Positions 55,823-64,000 of a stretch of DNA of 64,000 nucleotides are shown piece after piece. The stretch is taken from NCBI RefSeq assembly GCF_018604545.1, contig NZ_CP075896.1:3844001-3908000 (forward strand), written 5' to 3'. Below the pieces are notes generated by a model that was given only the letters and a program-made list of their open reading frames with translations, was not told where the DNA came from and did not search any database. Position numbers and translations under genes: made by a program. Source of the DNA: Streptomyces koelreuteriae (GTDB taxonomy: Bacteria > Actinomycetota > Actinomycetes > Streptomycetales > Streptomycetaceae). Within the stretch, counting starts at the first letter, position 1, and each line of letters starts with the position of its first letter.

Positions 55823-56124
55823 GATCTGTTCTCCCAGTCGGCCGACCTCTGCGATCGTCGGCTCGGGCCGACGAAGCCGCGTCTACCCCGTTTTTCGCGG
55901 CGCACTCTCCCGGAGCATGCCGGTCGGCGGAGAAGCTGCCCATGCCGTCTCGGGTCTCGCGTGACTTCGCAGTCCACCCCCGTGGGACTGAGTGATCGCG
56001 CTGAGGGCGCAGGGCGCTTGGGCAGCTCCCTCCCGGATCGGATCCGGGTGACCGACATCAACAGGGTGCCGGGTGCTCGACGGGCTTTCGATAGCGGGCA
56101 GTCCACAGCTGATTGGCATGGCGT
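55823..56124. other. Promoter region of the sigma factor gene and end of the AraC gene
   Basis: 302 bp between two minus-strand genes. Close to the sigma gene the minus strand reads AAAAACGGGGTAGAC, resembling the -10 element GGGTA of SigB/SigF-type promoters, which would allow autoregulation; a matching GTTT -35 element is not clear. Confidence 0.35.
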
Positions 56125-57108
56125 CTACTCGGGGAGGCGCAGGTGGGTTTTCTGGCGGTAGTCCCTCGGGGGGATGCCGTAGGCGGAGCGGAAGGCGCGG
56201 GTGAAGTCGGCGGGGCGGGGGAAGCCCCAGCGGGCGGCGATGGCGTGGATGGGGGTGGTGGCGAGGGCGGGGTCCGCGAGGTCGCGGCGGGCGTGGTCCA
56301 GGCGTTGTGTGCGGATCCAGGCGGCGATGGACTGCTCTTCGTGCGCGAAGAGTCGGTACAGGTAGCTGCGGGATATGTGGTGCGCGGCGGCGATGGCGGC
56401 GGGGTTCAGGTTCGGGTCGTGGAGGTGGTCCCGTACGAAGGCACGGATGCGCAGGACGAGTGTCTGCTGTCGGGTTTCCGGTGGGAGGGCGTTCTCCGTT
56501 TCGAGGGCTTGGGCGAAGAGCGCCGACAGCAGGTCGACCGCCACGGACCCGAGCCGCGGTCCGTCGGAGGGCTGGTAGGCGTCGGTGCCTCGTGCGAGCT
56601 GTGTGAGGAGTTGTCTCAGCAGGGAGCCGAATCCTTCCCGGACCGACAGGTGCAGACCGGTCACGTGGTTCAGCCGGTTCCGTGGCAGGGGCAGCAGCGC
56701 CTTCGGGACCTCAAGGCCTACTCCCGTATGGGGGAGCGAGCCGTCGCCGCCGTGGACGTCGACGGTGCGCGACGTGTCGACGACGCACAGGCTGTCGGGG
56801 CCGTACTCGGACTCCTCCTCGTCCCGCACGGTGCGCAGCGCCCCGCTCAACGGCAGCGACACGTGCAGGCCCTCGGGGTCGGACTGCCGGATCAGCTTCG
56901 GCGAGCGCCGGAAGCACACCGGCTGGAACGTGGTGGGCCACACGGACACGGCACCGAGGTCCAGCACACGTTGAGAGGCCCGGAAGTCCGCCCGGTGGTC
57001 GCTGCGCAATTCGAGCGGAGCATGGGTCCGGCTGACCAACTCGCGCCAGCAGTCGAACCGGTCCGCCGCCGGCACGTCGTCGCTCCGGAACACCGTCTCG
57101 TTCAGCAT
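56125..57108 (-). CDS. AraC-family regulator
   Basis: 327-aa regulator with an AraC-binding-like N-terminal domain (AraC_binding_2 type; FDCWRELVSRTHAPLELRSD, SVWPTTFQPVCFRRSPKLIR) and a C-terminal double HTH (PNLNPAAIAAAHHISRSYLY, RTQRLDHARRDLADPA, RWGFPRPADFTRAFRSAYGI, PRDYR). Length typical. It is divergent from the polysaccharide deacetylase gene with a 253-bp gap. The target is unknown. Confidence 0.93.
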   Translation of the reverse strand: MLNETVFRSDDVPAADRFDCWRELVSRTHAPLELRSDHRADFRASQRVLDLGAVSVWPTTFQPVCFRRSPKLIRQSDPEGLHVSLPLSGALRTVRDEEESEYGPDSLCVVDTSRTVDVHGGDGSLPHTGVGLEVPKALLPLPRNRLNHVTGLHLSVREGFGSLLRQLLTQLARGTDAYQPSDGPRLGSVAVDLLSALFAQALETENALPPETRQQTLVLRIRAFVRDHLHDPNLNPAAIAAAHHISRSYLYRLFAHEEQSIAAWIRTQRLDHARRDLADPALATTPIHAIAARWGFPRPADFTRAFRSAYGIPPRDYRQKTHLRLPE

Positions 57109-57361
57109 GTCCCTCCTCGCCGCCTCATGGGTCCTGGCCCGGGGTGCCTCCTACCCCTCCCCGAGGAAAGGTAGGTCAGCGGCGCGTGCTGTTCCGAAGC
57201 CGGCGCTCAGGGGGTGGCCCCGCCGAGTTGTCCCCGCTCTCCCCCGAGATTGTCCGTGCTCGGTAACGGAGGGATCCCCCGGCCGCCGCTTCTCGTCATG
57301 CCAGGTGGTCGCACGGTGACCGGGCAGCATCGGTGAGGAACTGCGGGAGAGCGGGGCGGAC

Positions 57362-58135
57362 ATGGCGCGGCACGGCGGCGGGCGGGGCTGGTACGGCAAG
57401 GTGGTCGGGGCGGCGCTCGGGGTGACGATGCTCGCCACCGGTGCGTCGGTGTGGACCGCGCAGGCCGGTGCCACGGGCGGCTCGGCGCCGAATGCGAGCG
57501 CATCGGCCGCCCCCGGCGGTGACGTCGAGCCGGTCGCGGCGGGCATCGCGCACGCCTCGGACAAGGGAGCGCGCGGTGTCAACATCACCATCGACGACGG
57601 CCCCGACCCTGTGTGGACCCCCGAAGTGCTCGACGTGCTGCGGGAGTACGGGGTGAAGGCCACGTTCTGCATGGTGGGGACGCAGGCACAGGCCCACCCG
57701 GACCTGGTGAAGAAGGTCGTCGCGGCCGGGCACCGGCTGTGCGACCACTCGGTGTCGCACGACACCACCATGGACAAGAAGTCCGAGGCCTACCAGTCGC
57801 GGCAGATCCTCGACGCCGAACGCATGATCACCAAGGCGTCCGGGGGCGTACGGCCGATGTACTACCGGGCGCCCGGCGGGGCCTTCACCCCCTACAGCCG
57901 CAAGCTGGCCGCCTCCCGGGGCATGCGCCCGCTGGGCTGGAACGTCGACTCCAAGGACTTCGAGCGGCCGGGCACGGACGCCATGGTCGCCACCGTCGAG
58001 CGGGAGTTGTCCAACGGGCCGACGATCCTCTTCCACGACGCGGGCGGCGAACGCTCCCAGACCGTCGAGGCCCTGCGCCGGATCCTCCCCTGGCTCAAGG
58101 AGCAGGGCTACTCCTGCGGCTTCCCGGTGCGCTGA
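57362..58135 (+). CDS. Secreted polysaccharide deacetylase (NodB homology)
   Basis: 257-aa secreted CE4-family esterase that removes N-acetyl or O-acetyl groups from cell-wall or other polysaccharide. A signal/anchor region (residues 12-35) precedes the NodB domain: ITIDDGPDPVWTPEVLDVL (Asp-Asp), HRLCDHSVSHDTTMDKK (the H-x3-H metal pair), MYYRAPGGAFTPY and the catalytic His in TILFHDAGGERSQTV. The domain is complete. ATG at 57362. It could modify peptidoglycan or a surface polymer. Confidence 0.93.
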   Translation: MARHGGGRGWYGKVVGAALGVTMLATGASVWTAQAGATGGSAPNASASAAPGGDVEPVAAGIAHASDKGARGVNITIDDGPDPVWTPEVLDVLREYGVKATFCMVGTQAQAHPDLVKKVVAAGHRLCDHSVSHDTTMDKKSEAYQSRQILDAERMITKASGGVRPMYYRAPGGAFTPYSRKLAASRGMRPLGWNVDSKDFERPGTDAMVATVERELSNGPTILFHDAGGERSQTVEALRRILPWLKEQGYSCGFPVR

Positions 58136-58251
58136 GGACCATGGCCCCGACCACCAGGAATGCACCCGAAATGGGTAATGCGAGCGCGACCTTCCTCGTT
58201 CAGGTGATTTTCGTCAAGTAAGCCACTTCACGGGATCTACTATCCCGTCTC

Positions 58252-59454
58252 GTGACAGACAGGCAGACCCGGAGCACGGCCGACGTGGTCGTCCTCGGGG
58301 CCGGACCGGCCGGGCTCGTGCTCGGGAATCTTCTTCAGGAGCGAGGGGTCGACTGCGTCGTCCTGGAGCGCGCCGAGCGGGGTCACGTCCAGACGCGGGC
58401 GCGTGCCGGGTTCCTGGCGGCCAACACCGTGCGGATCCTGGAGCGGCACGGGCTGGCCGAGGGGCTGCGGCGGCGGGGGCGGGCGCACAGTGTGTGTGAG
58501 TTCCGCAGCGCGGACGGCCGGTTCCGGCTGGACTACGGGGGGCTCGGGCTCGGGGAGCGGCACACCGTCTATCCCCAACAGCAGCTCGTCACCGATCTGT
58601 TGACGCGGTTCCTCGTCGGCGGTGGACGTGTCGAGTTCGGCACCGAGGCCGTGGCCGTATGCGACGCCGACACCGAGCGGCCCTCCGTGAGCGTGCGCGA
58701 GGCGGAAGGGCGGCCCGGGCGGTGGCGGGCGCGGTACGTGGCGGGGTGTGACGGGCGGTACGGCGCGGCCCGGCGGTCGCTGCCGGACGGCTCGGTGCGC
58801 CGGTACCACTGCGACCACGGCGTGAGCTGGCTCGGACTGCTCGCCGAGGCGCCGCCCAGTCTCGACGCGGTCGGGTACGCCGTGCACGAGCGGGGATTCG
58901 CCGGGCACATGGCGCGGACCAGCGAGATCACCCGGTACTACCTGCAGTGCGAGCGCGGTACGGCGGCCGACGCCTGGTCCGAGGAGCGGATCTGGGACGA
59001 GCTGGAGCTGCGGATGCGGGGCGCGGAGTACGGTCCGCTGCGGCGGGGCCGGATCGCGCGGCGGGGCGTCGTCGACCTGGAGTCCGATGTCCTCGAACCA
59101 CTGCGGCACGGTGCGCTGTTCCTCGCCGGCGACGCCGCCGGTCTCATCAGCCCCTGCGCGGCCAAGGGCGCCAATCTCGCGGTCCTGGAGGCCGAGATCC
59201 TCGCCGACGCCCTGGTCGACGATCTCCTCCACGGCGACTCCGCGGGGCTCGACGCCTACTCCGCGCGGTGCCTGGCCCACATCTGGCGTGCGCAGGAGTT
59301 CTCGGACTGGATGATCCGGTTGCTGCACAGTCCGTCCGGTGCGCCGGAGGGCCCCTCGCCGTTCCATGACTCGCTGCGGCGCTCCCGCATCGCCTCGCTG
59401 CGTACGTCGCGCAGCCACCAGGACTGGTTCGCCGAGCACTACGTCGGTGTCTGA
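58252..59454 (+). CDS. FAD-dependent 4-hydroxybenzoate 3-monooxygenase-like hydroxylase
   Basis: 400-aa flavin hydroxylase of the PobA type. FAD site VVVLGAGPAGLVLGNLLQER; RARAGFLAANTVRILERHG; DG motif CDGRYGAARRSLP; second FAD site ALFLAGDAAGLISPCAAKGA with NLAVLEAEILADAL. Key PobA residues (Tyr201/Tyr385 in Pseudomonas numbering) cannot be placed with certainty. It is followed by an O-methyltransferase gene 79 bp downstream, so the pair may hydroxylate and then methylate an aromatic acid. GTG start. Confidence 0.88.
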   Translation: MTDRQTRSTADVVVLGAGPAGLVLGNLLQERGVDCVVLERAERGHVQTRARAGFLAANTVRILERHGLAEGLRRRGRAHSVCEFRSADGRFRLDYGGLGLGERHTVYPQQQLVTDLLTRFLVGGGRVEFGTEAVAVCDADTERPSVSVREAEGRPGRWRARYVAGCDGRYGAARRSLPDGSVRRYHCDHGVSWLGLLAEAPPSLDAVGYAVHERGFAGHMARTSEITRYYLQCERGTAADAWSEERIWDELELRMRGAEYGPLRRGRIARRGVVDLESDVLEPLRHGALFLAGDAAGLISPCAAKGANLAVLEAEILADALVDDLLHGDSAGLDAYSARCLAHIWRAQEFSDWMIRLLHSPSGAPEGPSPFHDSLRRSRIASLRTSRSHQDWFAEHYVGV

Positions 59455-59533
59455 GGTCCCTCCCCGTTCCCCCCGTTTCCCCCCGTTCCCACCCCTTCTT
59501 CCCTCCCCCGCGATCTGAATGAGGATCCCCGCA

Positions 59534-61234
59534 ATGATCACGACGTTGTCGGGCGACACGTCCCGCCTGCTCGCGACGGTCGACTTCGTCAAGGAGCAGG
59601 ACACCGCCGCCCTGCTCCCGCTCCTGTTCCCCGGGCTCGACGGTCCGGAGCTGCGGTCGCTCGTGGAGCACTGCCGCTTCTCCCATGCCGCGCTGCTCGT
59701 CTTTCCTTCGGACGAGACGGAGTTGCGCGCCATGCTCGCCGACTGCGGGCTCGTCGCGGACCTGCCGGGGCGGCCGAGTGTCGTCGTACGCGAGCGACTG
59801 GCCGTACGGCATCGGCGGCCCGCCGCCGAGCTGGACGTCGGGATCCTGCGGCCCGATGTGGCCGGGGCGGACGGGGAGCACCGTACGGTCGAGGTGTTCG
59901 CGCTGACCGTGCCGCCGGGGTCGGGGCTGGAGGAGATCGCCGCGTGCGAGCGGGAGCGGCAGCACGAGGCGCATGTCGCCTTCGAGGTCGTGGCGCCCGA
60001 TCCGCTGGTGCTGCGCGGCCTCGCCTCGACGTTCGCGCGCTACGGTGCCGTCCCGGACGGCGGCGGCTACAACCCGCACGAGAACGGCACGGTCTTCTAC
60101 TTCGGCGCGTCCGCCGAGGCCAAGGCCGGGTACCGGCGCCTGGAGCTGTACGTCCCCGGCGACCACCGCGACCTGCTCGCCGACCACCTCGACGGGCATC
60201 GCGCACGGCAGCCCGCCGAAACGCTCCTGCGGCTGCTGACCGGGGCGTGGACGACCCAGGCGCTGGCCACGTTCGCTCAGCTCCGGGTGCCCGACGCCAT
60301 GGACGGCGAGCGAGCCGTCGGTGTCGAGGAACTGGCGCGGACCGTCGGCGCGCGGCCGGGGAAGCTGGCGACGCTGCTGCGCTATCTCGCGATGCTGGGC
60401 GCGGTGGAGGAGGGGCATGACGGTTTCCGGCTCACCGAGCCGGGCGCGCTGCTGCGTGACGGCGTCCCGGGGTCGATGCGGGCGCTGGCGCTGATGTACG
60501 GCGGCCCGTTCTACGAGTCCTTCGCCGCGCTCGGGCACACCGTACGCACGGGAGAGGTCGCCTTCGAGCACGTCTTCGGCGAGAACCACTTCGACCATTT
60601 CGCCCGCGACCCCGAACTCGCCGAACTCTTCGACCAGTCCATGGCCGCCGGGTCCGCCATGTTCGACCCGCTCCCCACGCATCCGGCGCTCACCGCCGCG
60701 GCCGAGGCACCCGCCGGGGGCACGGTCGTGGACATCGCGGGCGGCAACGGGGAGCTGCTCGGCCGCGTCCTCGCCGCGCACCCGCGTCTGCACGGGGTCC
60801 TGCTGGAGCGTCCGCACGCCGTCGAAGCCGCCCGCCTGCGGCTGGAGGAGGCCGGTCACGGTACGCGGTGCGCCTTTGTGACCGGCGACTTCGCCGACGT
60901 GCCCGCGGGCGGTGACGTCTACGTCCTGTCCCGCGTCCTGCACGACTGGGACGACGAGCGCTGCCGCGAGATCCTGCGGCACTGCGCCCGCGCGATGCCC
61001 GAGCACGCCGATCTGCTCGTCGTCGAGCGTGTCCTGCCCTCCGACGGCTCGGTGTCGCTGGCGACCGCCTGGGACGTCCACATGATGTGCAACGTCGGCG
61101 GGCGCGAACGGCAGGCCGGTCACTACGGCCGTCTTTTCGCCGACGCGGGGCTGGCCCTGGTGGGCCGGGCCCCGCTGCCCCTGGACGGCAATGTGCTGCA
61201 CGTCAGGAAGGCCCGGCCCACCTCGGCGGGGTGA
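59534..61234 (+). CDS. Two-domain O-methyltransferase (extra N-terminal domain)
   Basis: 566-aa protein. Residues about 225-560 are a family 2 O-methyltransferase: dimerisation part with TLLRYLAMLGAVEEG, SAM site VVDIAGGNGELLGRVLAAHP, YVLSRVLHDWDDERCREILR with the catalytic His region, and GRLFADAGLALVGRAP. The first 220 residues are an added domain with no sure family (VEVFALTVPPGSGLEEIAAC, NPHENGTVFYFGAS), most unusual for this class, where the enzyme is about 340 aa. ATG at 59534 with GAGG 8 nt upstream. Likely methylates the product of the neighbouring hydroxylase. Confidence 0.87.
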   Translation: MITTLSGDTSRLLATVDFVKEQDTAALLPLLFPGLDGPELRSLVEHCRFSHAALLVFPSDETELRAMLADCGLVADLPGRPSVVVRERLAVRHRRPAAELDVGILRPDVAGADGEHRTVEVFALTVPPGSGLEEIAACERERQHEAHVAFEVVAPDPLVLRGLASTFARYGAVPDGGGYNPHENGTVFYFGASAEAKAGYRRLELYVPGDHRDLLADHLDGHRARQPAETLLRLLTGAWTTQALATFAQLRVPDAMDGERAVGVEELARTVGARPGKLATLLRYLAMLGAVEEGHDGFRLTEPGALLRDGVPGSMRALALMYGGPFYESFAALGHTVRTGEVAFEHVFGENHFDHFARDPELAELFDQSMAAGSAMFDPLPTHPALTAAAEAPAGGTVVDIAGGNGELLGRVLAAHPRLHGVLLERPHAVEAARLRLEEAGHGTRCAFVTGDFADVPAGGDVYVLSRVLHDWDDERCREILRHCARAMPEHADLLVVERVLPSDGSVSLATAWDVHMMCNVGGRERQAGHYGRLFADAGLALVGRAPLPLDGNVLHVRKARPTSAG

Positions 61235-61246
61235 CGGCAAAGAGCT

Positions 61247-61933
61247 TCAGCCGATGGGGGCCGGCATCGGCTGGACGTCGTAGTCGAGGCGGATCGTGTC
61301 TCCGGTGGCGGGGTCGGCGAGCTCCACGCTCCAGCCCTCGGCGAACTGGTCGACGCCGGGGGTCATGGGGATGGTGCCGGAGATCAGGACGGTGCCGGGC
61401 GTGAGCGCGTCGCGTGAGCGCAGGACGTCGACCCAGTAGGCGGGGGCGAGGAGCTCGGCGAGGGTGCCGTGCTGGATCTCCGTCGGCTGATCGCCGTGGG
61501 TGACCCAGGCGCGCAGGGTGAGATCGTCGAGGCGGGACTCCACGTCGGCCAGCCGCCAGGCCCGGCGGGCGAGGACATCGGGTCCCGCGTTCTTGCTCCA
61601 GGCCACGCCGTGCACCTCCAGGTCACGGTCAGTGTGGTCGCAGGCGGCGGTCAGCAGCAGCTCCCCGCCGTCCGCCACGACGAGCGCCCACTCCGCCTCG
61701 CCTGAGGTGCGCGCGTGCTGCGCGTGGACCCGGTCGGTCTGCTGGGCGAGGTAGGGGGAGACGGGGTAGAGGGCGGGCGTCACGGACGGGCCGGGCACGC
61801 CCAGCTCGGCGAGTTCCGCGACGTGGGCGGCGACGTCCTCCTGGCTGCGTCCGGCGTATCCGGCGTTGAGGACCTGGACGACGTCGACCTCGCGCGTCGA
61901 TCCGTCGGGCAGTTCGAAGGTCAGCACGGCCAT
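61247..61933 (-). CDS. DUF2848 protein (fumarylacetoacetase-like fold)
   Basis: 228-aa protein. ATG at 61933 (MAVLTFELPDGSTREVDVVQ); a very long in-frame extension into the MFS antisense is not coding. The order AGYAGRSQEDVAAHVAELAE, PALYPVSPYLAQQTDRVHAQ, SGEAEWALVVADGGEL and ALTPGTVLISGTIPMTPGVD is that of DUF2848, close to fumarylacetoacetate hydrolase-fold proteins. It lies divergent from an MFS transporter and nitrilase, suggesting catabolism of an amide, nitrile or related acid. Confidence 0.88.
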   Translation of the reverse strand: MAVLTFELPDGSTREVDVVQVLNAGYAGRSQEDVAAHVAELAELGVPGPSVTPALYPVSPYLAQQTDRVHAQHARTSGEAEWALVVADGGELLLTAACDHTDRDLEVHGVAWSKNAGPDVLARRAWRLADVESRLDDLTLRAWVTHGDQPTEIQHGTLAELLAPAYWVDVLRSRDALTPGTVLISGTIPMTPGVDQFAEGWSVELADPATGDTIRLDYDVQPMPAPIG

Positions 61934-62002
61934 GGGGCACTCCCAGAGATCGGGTCCGCAGATCGGGTACGAGGTGAAGTTCTCGTCGCGCGGGGGTTGC
62001 GC

Positions 62003-62028
62003 ATACGACCTGTATACAAGAAGTATGC
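62003..62028. promoter_or_regulatory. GntR-type operator between DUF2848 and MFS genes
   Basis: A central TGTATACA palindrome (62012-62019) is framed by CATAC (62003-62007) and GTATG (62024-62028), giving nested symmetry over 26 bp in the divergent gap. TGTATACA cores are typical of GntR/FadR-type sites. The regulator is not in the window. Confidence 0.6.
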
Positions 62029-62095
62029 CGGAAGGTCGATGTCCCCCGACGCCCCCGAGCAGTCCCCGAGCAGTCCCCGAGCAAGGATGGGAACC

Positions 62096-63457
62096 ATGTC
62101 CGACACCCCGAAGGACGTCGCGAAGGCGTCCGCTCGGCACTCCGGCGTCCGCCGGGCCTTCGTCGCGAGCCTCACCGGCACCGCGCTGGAGTGGTACGAC
62201 TTCGCCGTCTACTCCGCCGCGGCCGCCCTGGTCTTCGGCGACCTGTTCTTCCCTTCGGAGGACCCGCTCACCGGCACGCTCCTGGCCTTCTCCACCTACG
62301 CGGTCGGCTATGTGTCCCGCCCGCTCGGCGGGTTCGTCTTCGGCCGCCTCGGTGATGTGATCGGCCGCAAGAAGGTGCTGATCGCCACACTTGTGCTCAT
62401 CGGCGCGGCGACGTTCCTGATCGGCGTCCTGCCCACCTACGCGACGGCCGGTGTCGTCGCCCCGATCGCCCTGGTCGTGCTGCGCTTCGCGCAGGGCGTC
62501 GGCGTCGGCGGCGAGTGGGGCGGTGCCGTACTGCTGTCCAGCGAGTTCGGGGATCCACGCCGCCGCGGCTTCTACGCCTCCGCCGCCCAGGTCGGCCCGC
62601 CCGCCGGAAACCTGCTGGCCAACGGCGTCCTCGCCGCCCTCGGGGCGCTGCTCACCGAGGCGCAGTTCGAGTCGTGGGGCTGGCGTGTGGCGTTCCTGTT
62701 CTCCGGCGTCCTCGTCGGGTTCGGGCTGTGGATCCGGGCGAAGCTGGAGGAGACCCCGGTGTTCAAGGCGATGGAGGCCGAGCACTCCCGGCCCGAGGCG
62801 CCGATCCGCGAGGTGTTCACCACCCAGCCCCGCGCCCTGCTGGCCGCGATCCTGTGCCGCGTCGGCCCCGACGTGCTGTACGCGATGTTCACCGTCTTCG
62901 TCCTGACGTACGCCACCAAGGAACTCGGCATGTCCCAGGGCTCCGCCCTCGCGGCCGTGCTCATCGGCTCCTCGATCCAGGTCTTCCTGATGCCACTGGC
63001 CGGCGCCCTGTCCGACCGGGTCAACCGGCGGCTGCTGTACGGCGCCGCCTCGGTGGCCGCCGGGGTGTGGCCCTTCGTGTTCTTCCCGATGATCGGCGGC
63101 GGCACCTGGCTGCCGCTCGCCACGGGGGTCGTCGTGGGCCTGGTGATCCACTGTTGCCTGTACGGCCCGCAGGCCGCCTTCATCACCGAGCAGTTCGAGC
63201 CCCGGCTGCGCTCCACCGGCTCGTCCCTGGCCTACACCCTGGCCGGGATCATCGGCGGCGCCATCGCCCCACTGCTGTTCACCAGCCTGCTGAGCGCCTA
63301 CGGCACCTGGGGGCCGCTGGCCGTGTACATCGCCCTCGCGTCGGGCATCTCCCTCGTCGGCGTCTGGCTGGGGCGCGACCCGGAGGCCGCCGTCGACGAG
63401 GACGCCGCGCTCGCCGCGCCGAAGACGCCGCAGCCGGCCGACGCCACCCGTCTCTGA
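62096..63457 (+). CDS. MFS transporter, metabolite:H+ symporter (MHS) family
   Basis: 453-aa transporter with 12 hydrophobic segments. MHS marks: GTALEWYDFAVYSAAAALVF, SRPLGGFVFGRLGDVIGRKK (the MFS loop 2-3 motif), RFAQGVGVGGEWGGAVLLSS and RGFYASAAQVGPPAGNLLAN. ATG at 62096 with AAGGA 7 nt upstream, preferred to an ATG at 62087 that lies in that site. It probably imports a small organic acid or amide used with the DUF2848 protein and downstream nitrilase. Stop and next ribosome site adjoin. Confidence 0.93.
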   Translation: MSDTPKDVAKASARHSGVRRAFVASLTGTALEWYDFAVYSAAAALVFGDLFFPSEDPLTGTLLAFSTYAVGYVSRPLGGFVFGRLGDVIGRKKVLIATLVLIGAATFLIGVLPTYATAGVVAPIALVVLRFAQGVGVGGEWGGAVLLSSEFGDPRRRGFYASAAQVGPPAGNLLANGVLAALGALLTEAQFESWGWRVAFLFSGVLVGFGLWIRAKLEETPVFKAMEAEHSRPEAPIREVFTTQPRALLAAILCRVGPDVLYAMFTVFVLTYATKELGMSQGSALAAVLIGSSIQVFLMPLAGALSDRVNRRLLYGAASVAAGVWPFVFFPMIGGGTWLPLATGVVVGLVIHCCLYGPQAAFITEQFEPRLRSTGSSLAYTLAGIIGGAIAPLLFTSLLSAYGTWGPLAVYIALASGISLVGVWLGRDPEAAVDEDAALAAPKTPQPADATRL

Positions 63458-63470
63458 GGAGGAACAGATC

Positions 63471-64000
63471 GTGCGCATCGCCCTGAGCCAGCTCACCACC
63501 GGCCCCGACCCGGAGAAGAACCTCCTGCTCATCGAGGAGTGGACCCGGCGGGCGGCGGACGCGGGAGCCCGTGTCGTCGTCTTCCCGGAGGCGTCGATGG
63601 CCTGCTTCGGCACCCCACTGGCACCGCTCGCCGAGCCCCTGGACGGACCGTGGGCCGACGGCGTACGCCGGATCGCCCGCGACACCGGCACGGTCGTCGT
63701 GGCCGGCATGTTCACCCCGGCGGCAGGGGACCGGGTGGTCAACACCCTGCTCGCCACCGGGCCCGGGGTGGAGGCGTCGTACGACAAGATCCACCTCTAC
63801 GACGCCTTCGGCTTCCGTGAGTCCGACACCGTCGCCGCGGGCTCGGCCCCGACGGTCATCGACGTGGACGGCGTACGGCTGGGCCTGGCCACCTGCTACG
63901 ACGTCCGCTTCCCGGAGCTGTTCCGGGCGCACGCCGACGCGGGAGCCGTCGCGACCCTGCTGACCGCCTCCTGGGGCGCGGGGCCGGGGAAGGTGGATCA
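63471..64000 (+). CDS. Carbon-nitrogen hydrolase (nitrilase superfamily), 3' end outside the window
   Basis: At least 176 aa of a nitrilase-fold amidase. GTG at 63471 with GAGGAGGA 8 nt upstream, 13 bp after the MFS stop. The catalytic Glu is in ARVVVFPEASMACFG, the Lys in ASYDKIHLYDAFGFRES, and the Cys in LGLATCYDVRFPELFRAHAD. Typical members are about 265 aa, so roughly 90 residues are cut off by the window edge. Operon position after the MFS gene suggests hydrolysis of an imported amide. Confidence 0.92.
   Translation, partial: MRIALSQLTTGPDPEKNLLLIEEWTRRAADAGARVVVFPEASMACFGTPLAPLAEPLDGPWADGVRRIARDTGTVVVAGMFTPAAGDRVVNTLLATGPGVEASYDKIHLYDAFGFRESDTVAAGSAPTVIDVDGVRLGLATCYDVRFPELFRAHADAGAVATLLTASWGAGPGKVD

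Noticed and set aside
61938..63787. Extension of the DUF2848 frame to 846 codons across the MFS gene
   Set aside because: The protein family begins at the ATG at 61933 and the extension is the antisense of a clear transporter gene.

Overview
The window reads as a Streptomyces chromosome segment. It is high-GC and strongly codon-biased with many GTG/TTG starts. It carries the actinobacterial dnaK-grpE-dnaJ-hspR operon with HspR operators, a DUF397/XRE gene neighbourhood, a SigB/SigF-type sigma factor beside an RsbW-type ATPase, and a pSAM2-type integrative element in a tRNA-Gly gene.

Layout. 1-9.4 kb: sugar-binding lipoprotein, heat-shock operon, WecA/MraY-like transferase and a large membrane Fe-S oxidoreductase. 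9.4-13.5 kb: a run of small uncharacterised Streptomyces genes (three joined by 4-bp start/stop overlaps, one DUF397 type) divergent from an XRE-TPR regulator. 13.6-18.0 kb: an orphan UTRA protein, an acetyltransferase, two HxlR regulators, an old-yellow-enzyme reductase and a zinc-type quinone oxidoreductase, which looks like an electrophile/quinone response set with palindromic operator candidates. 18-24.4 kb: secreted HNH nuclease, CPBP protease, small membrane proteins, then a three-gene cell-surface polysaccharide locus (nucleotide-sugar dehydrogenase, 57-aa membrane protein, processive GT2 synthase). 25-31.2 kb: four tandem paralogous secreted FG-GAP proteins separated by non-coding tandem repeats. 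31.4-34.2 kb: Yip1-like protein, phosphoribosyltransferase, dcd, a 52-residue Cys-pair protein and tRNA-Gly(CCC).

34.18-48.63 kb is an actinomycete integrative and conjugative element (AICE). It is bounded by a 49-bp perfect direct repeat made of the 3' part of tRNA-Gly. Its core is integrase, excisionase, RepSA-like rolling-circle initiator, Spd/transfer small genes, FtsK-type TraSA, an SCO3933-type regulator, two GntR/UTRA regulators with palindromic operators, an RsbW-like ATPase and a DUF1152 protein. Its cargo is a visibly AT-richer three-gene overlapping operon: DNA methyltransferase, DUF262 protein and RX4H HEPN nuclease. This is a probable anti-phage or restriction-like system and the best candidate for an undescribed system here. 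The flank right of the element (48.63-50.92 kb) looks like the decayed int-proximal end of a second element. It carries a 499-aa protein with a PD-(D/E)xK-like motif and a truncated XRE/ImmA-type regulator gene.

50.9-64 kb: TetR/SDR pair, VOC pseudogene, LysE exporter, a DUF416-like unknown, RsbW-like ATPase and SigF-type sigma factor, AraC regulator, polysaccharide deacetylase, a PobA-like hydroxylase with a two-domain O-methyltransferase, and a divergent DUF2848 / MHS-type MFS / nitrilase set that runs off the right edge.
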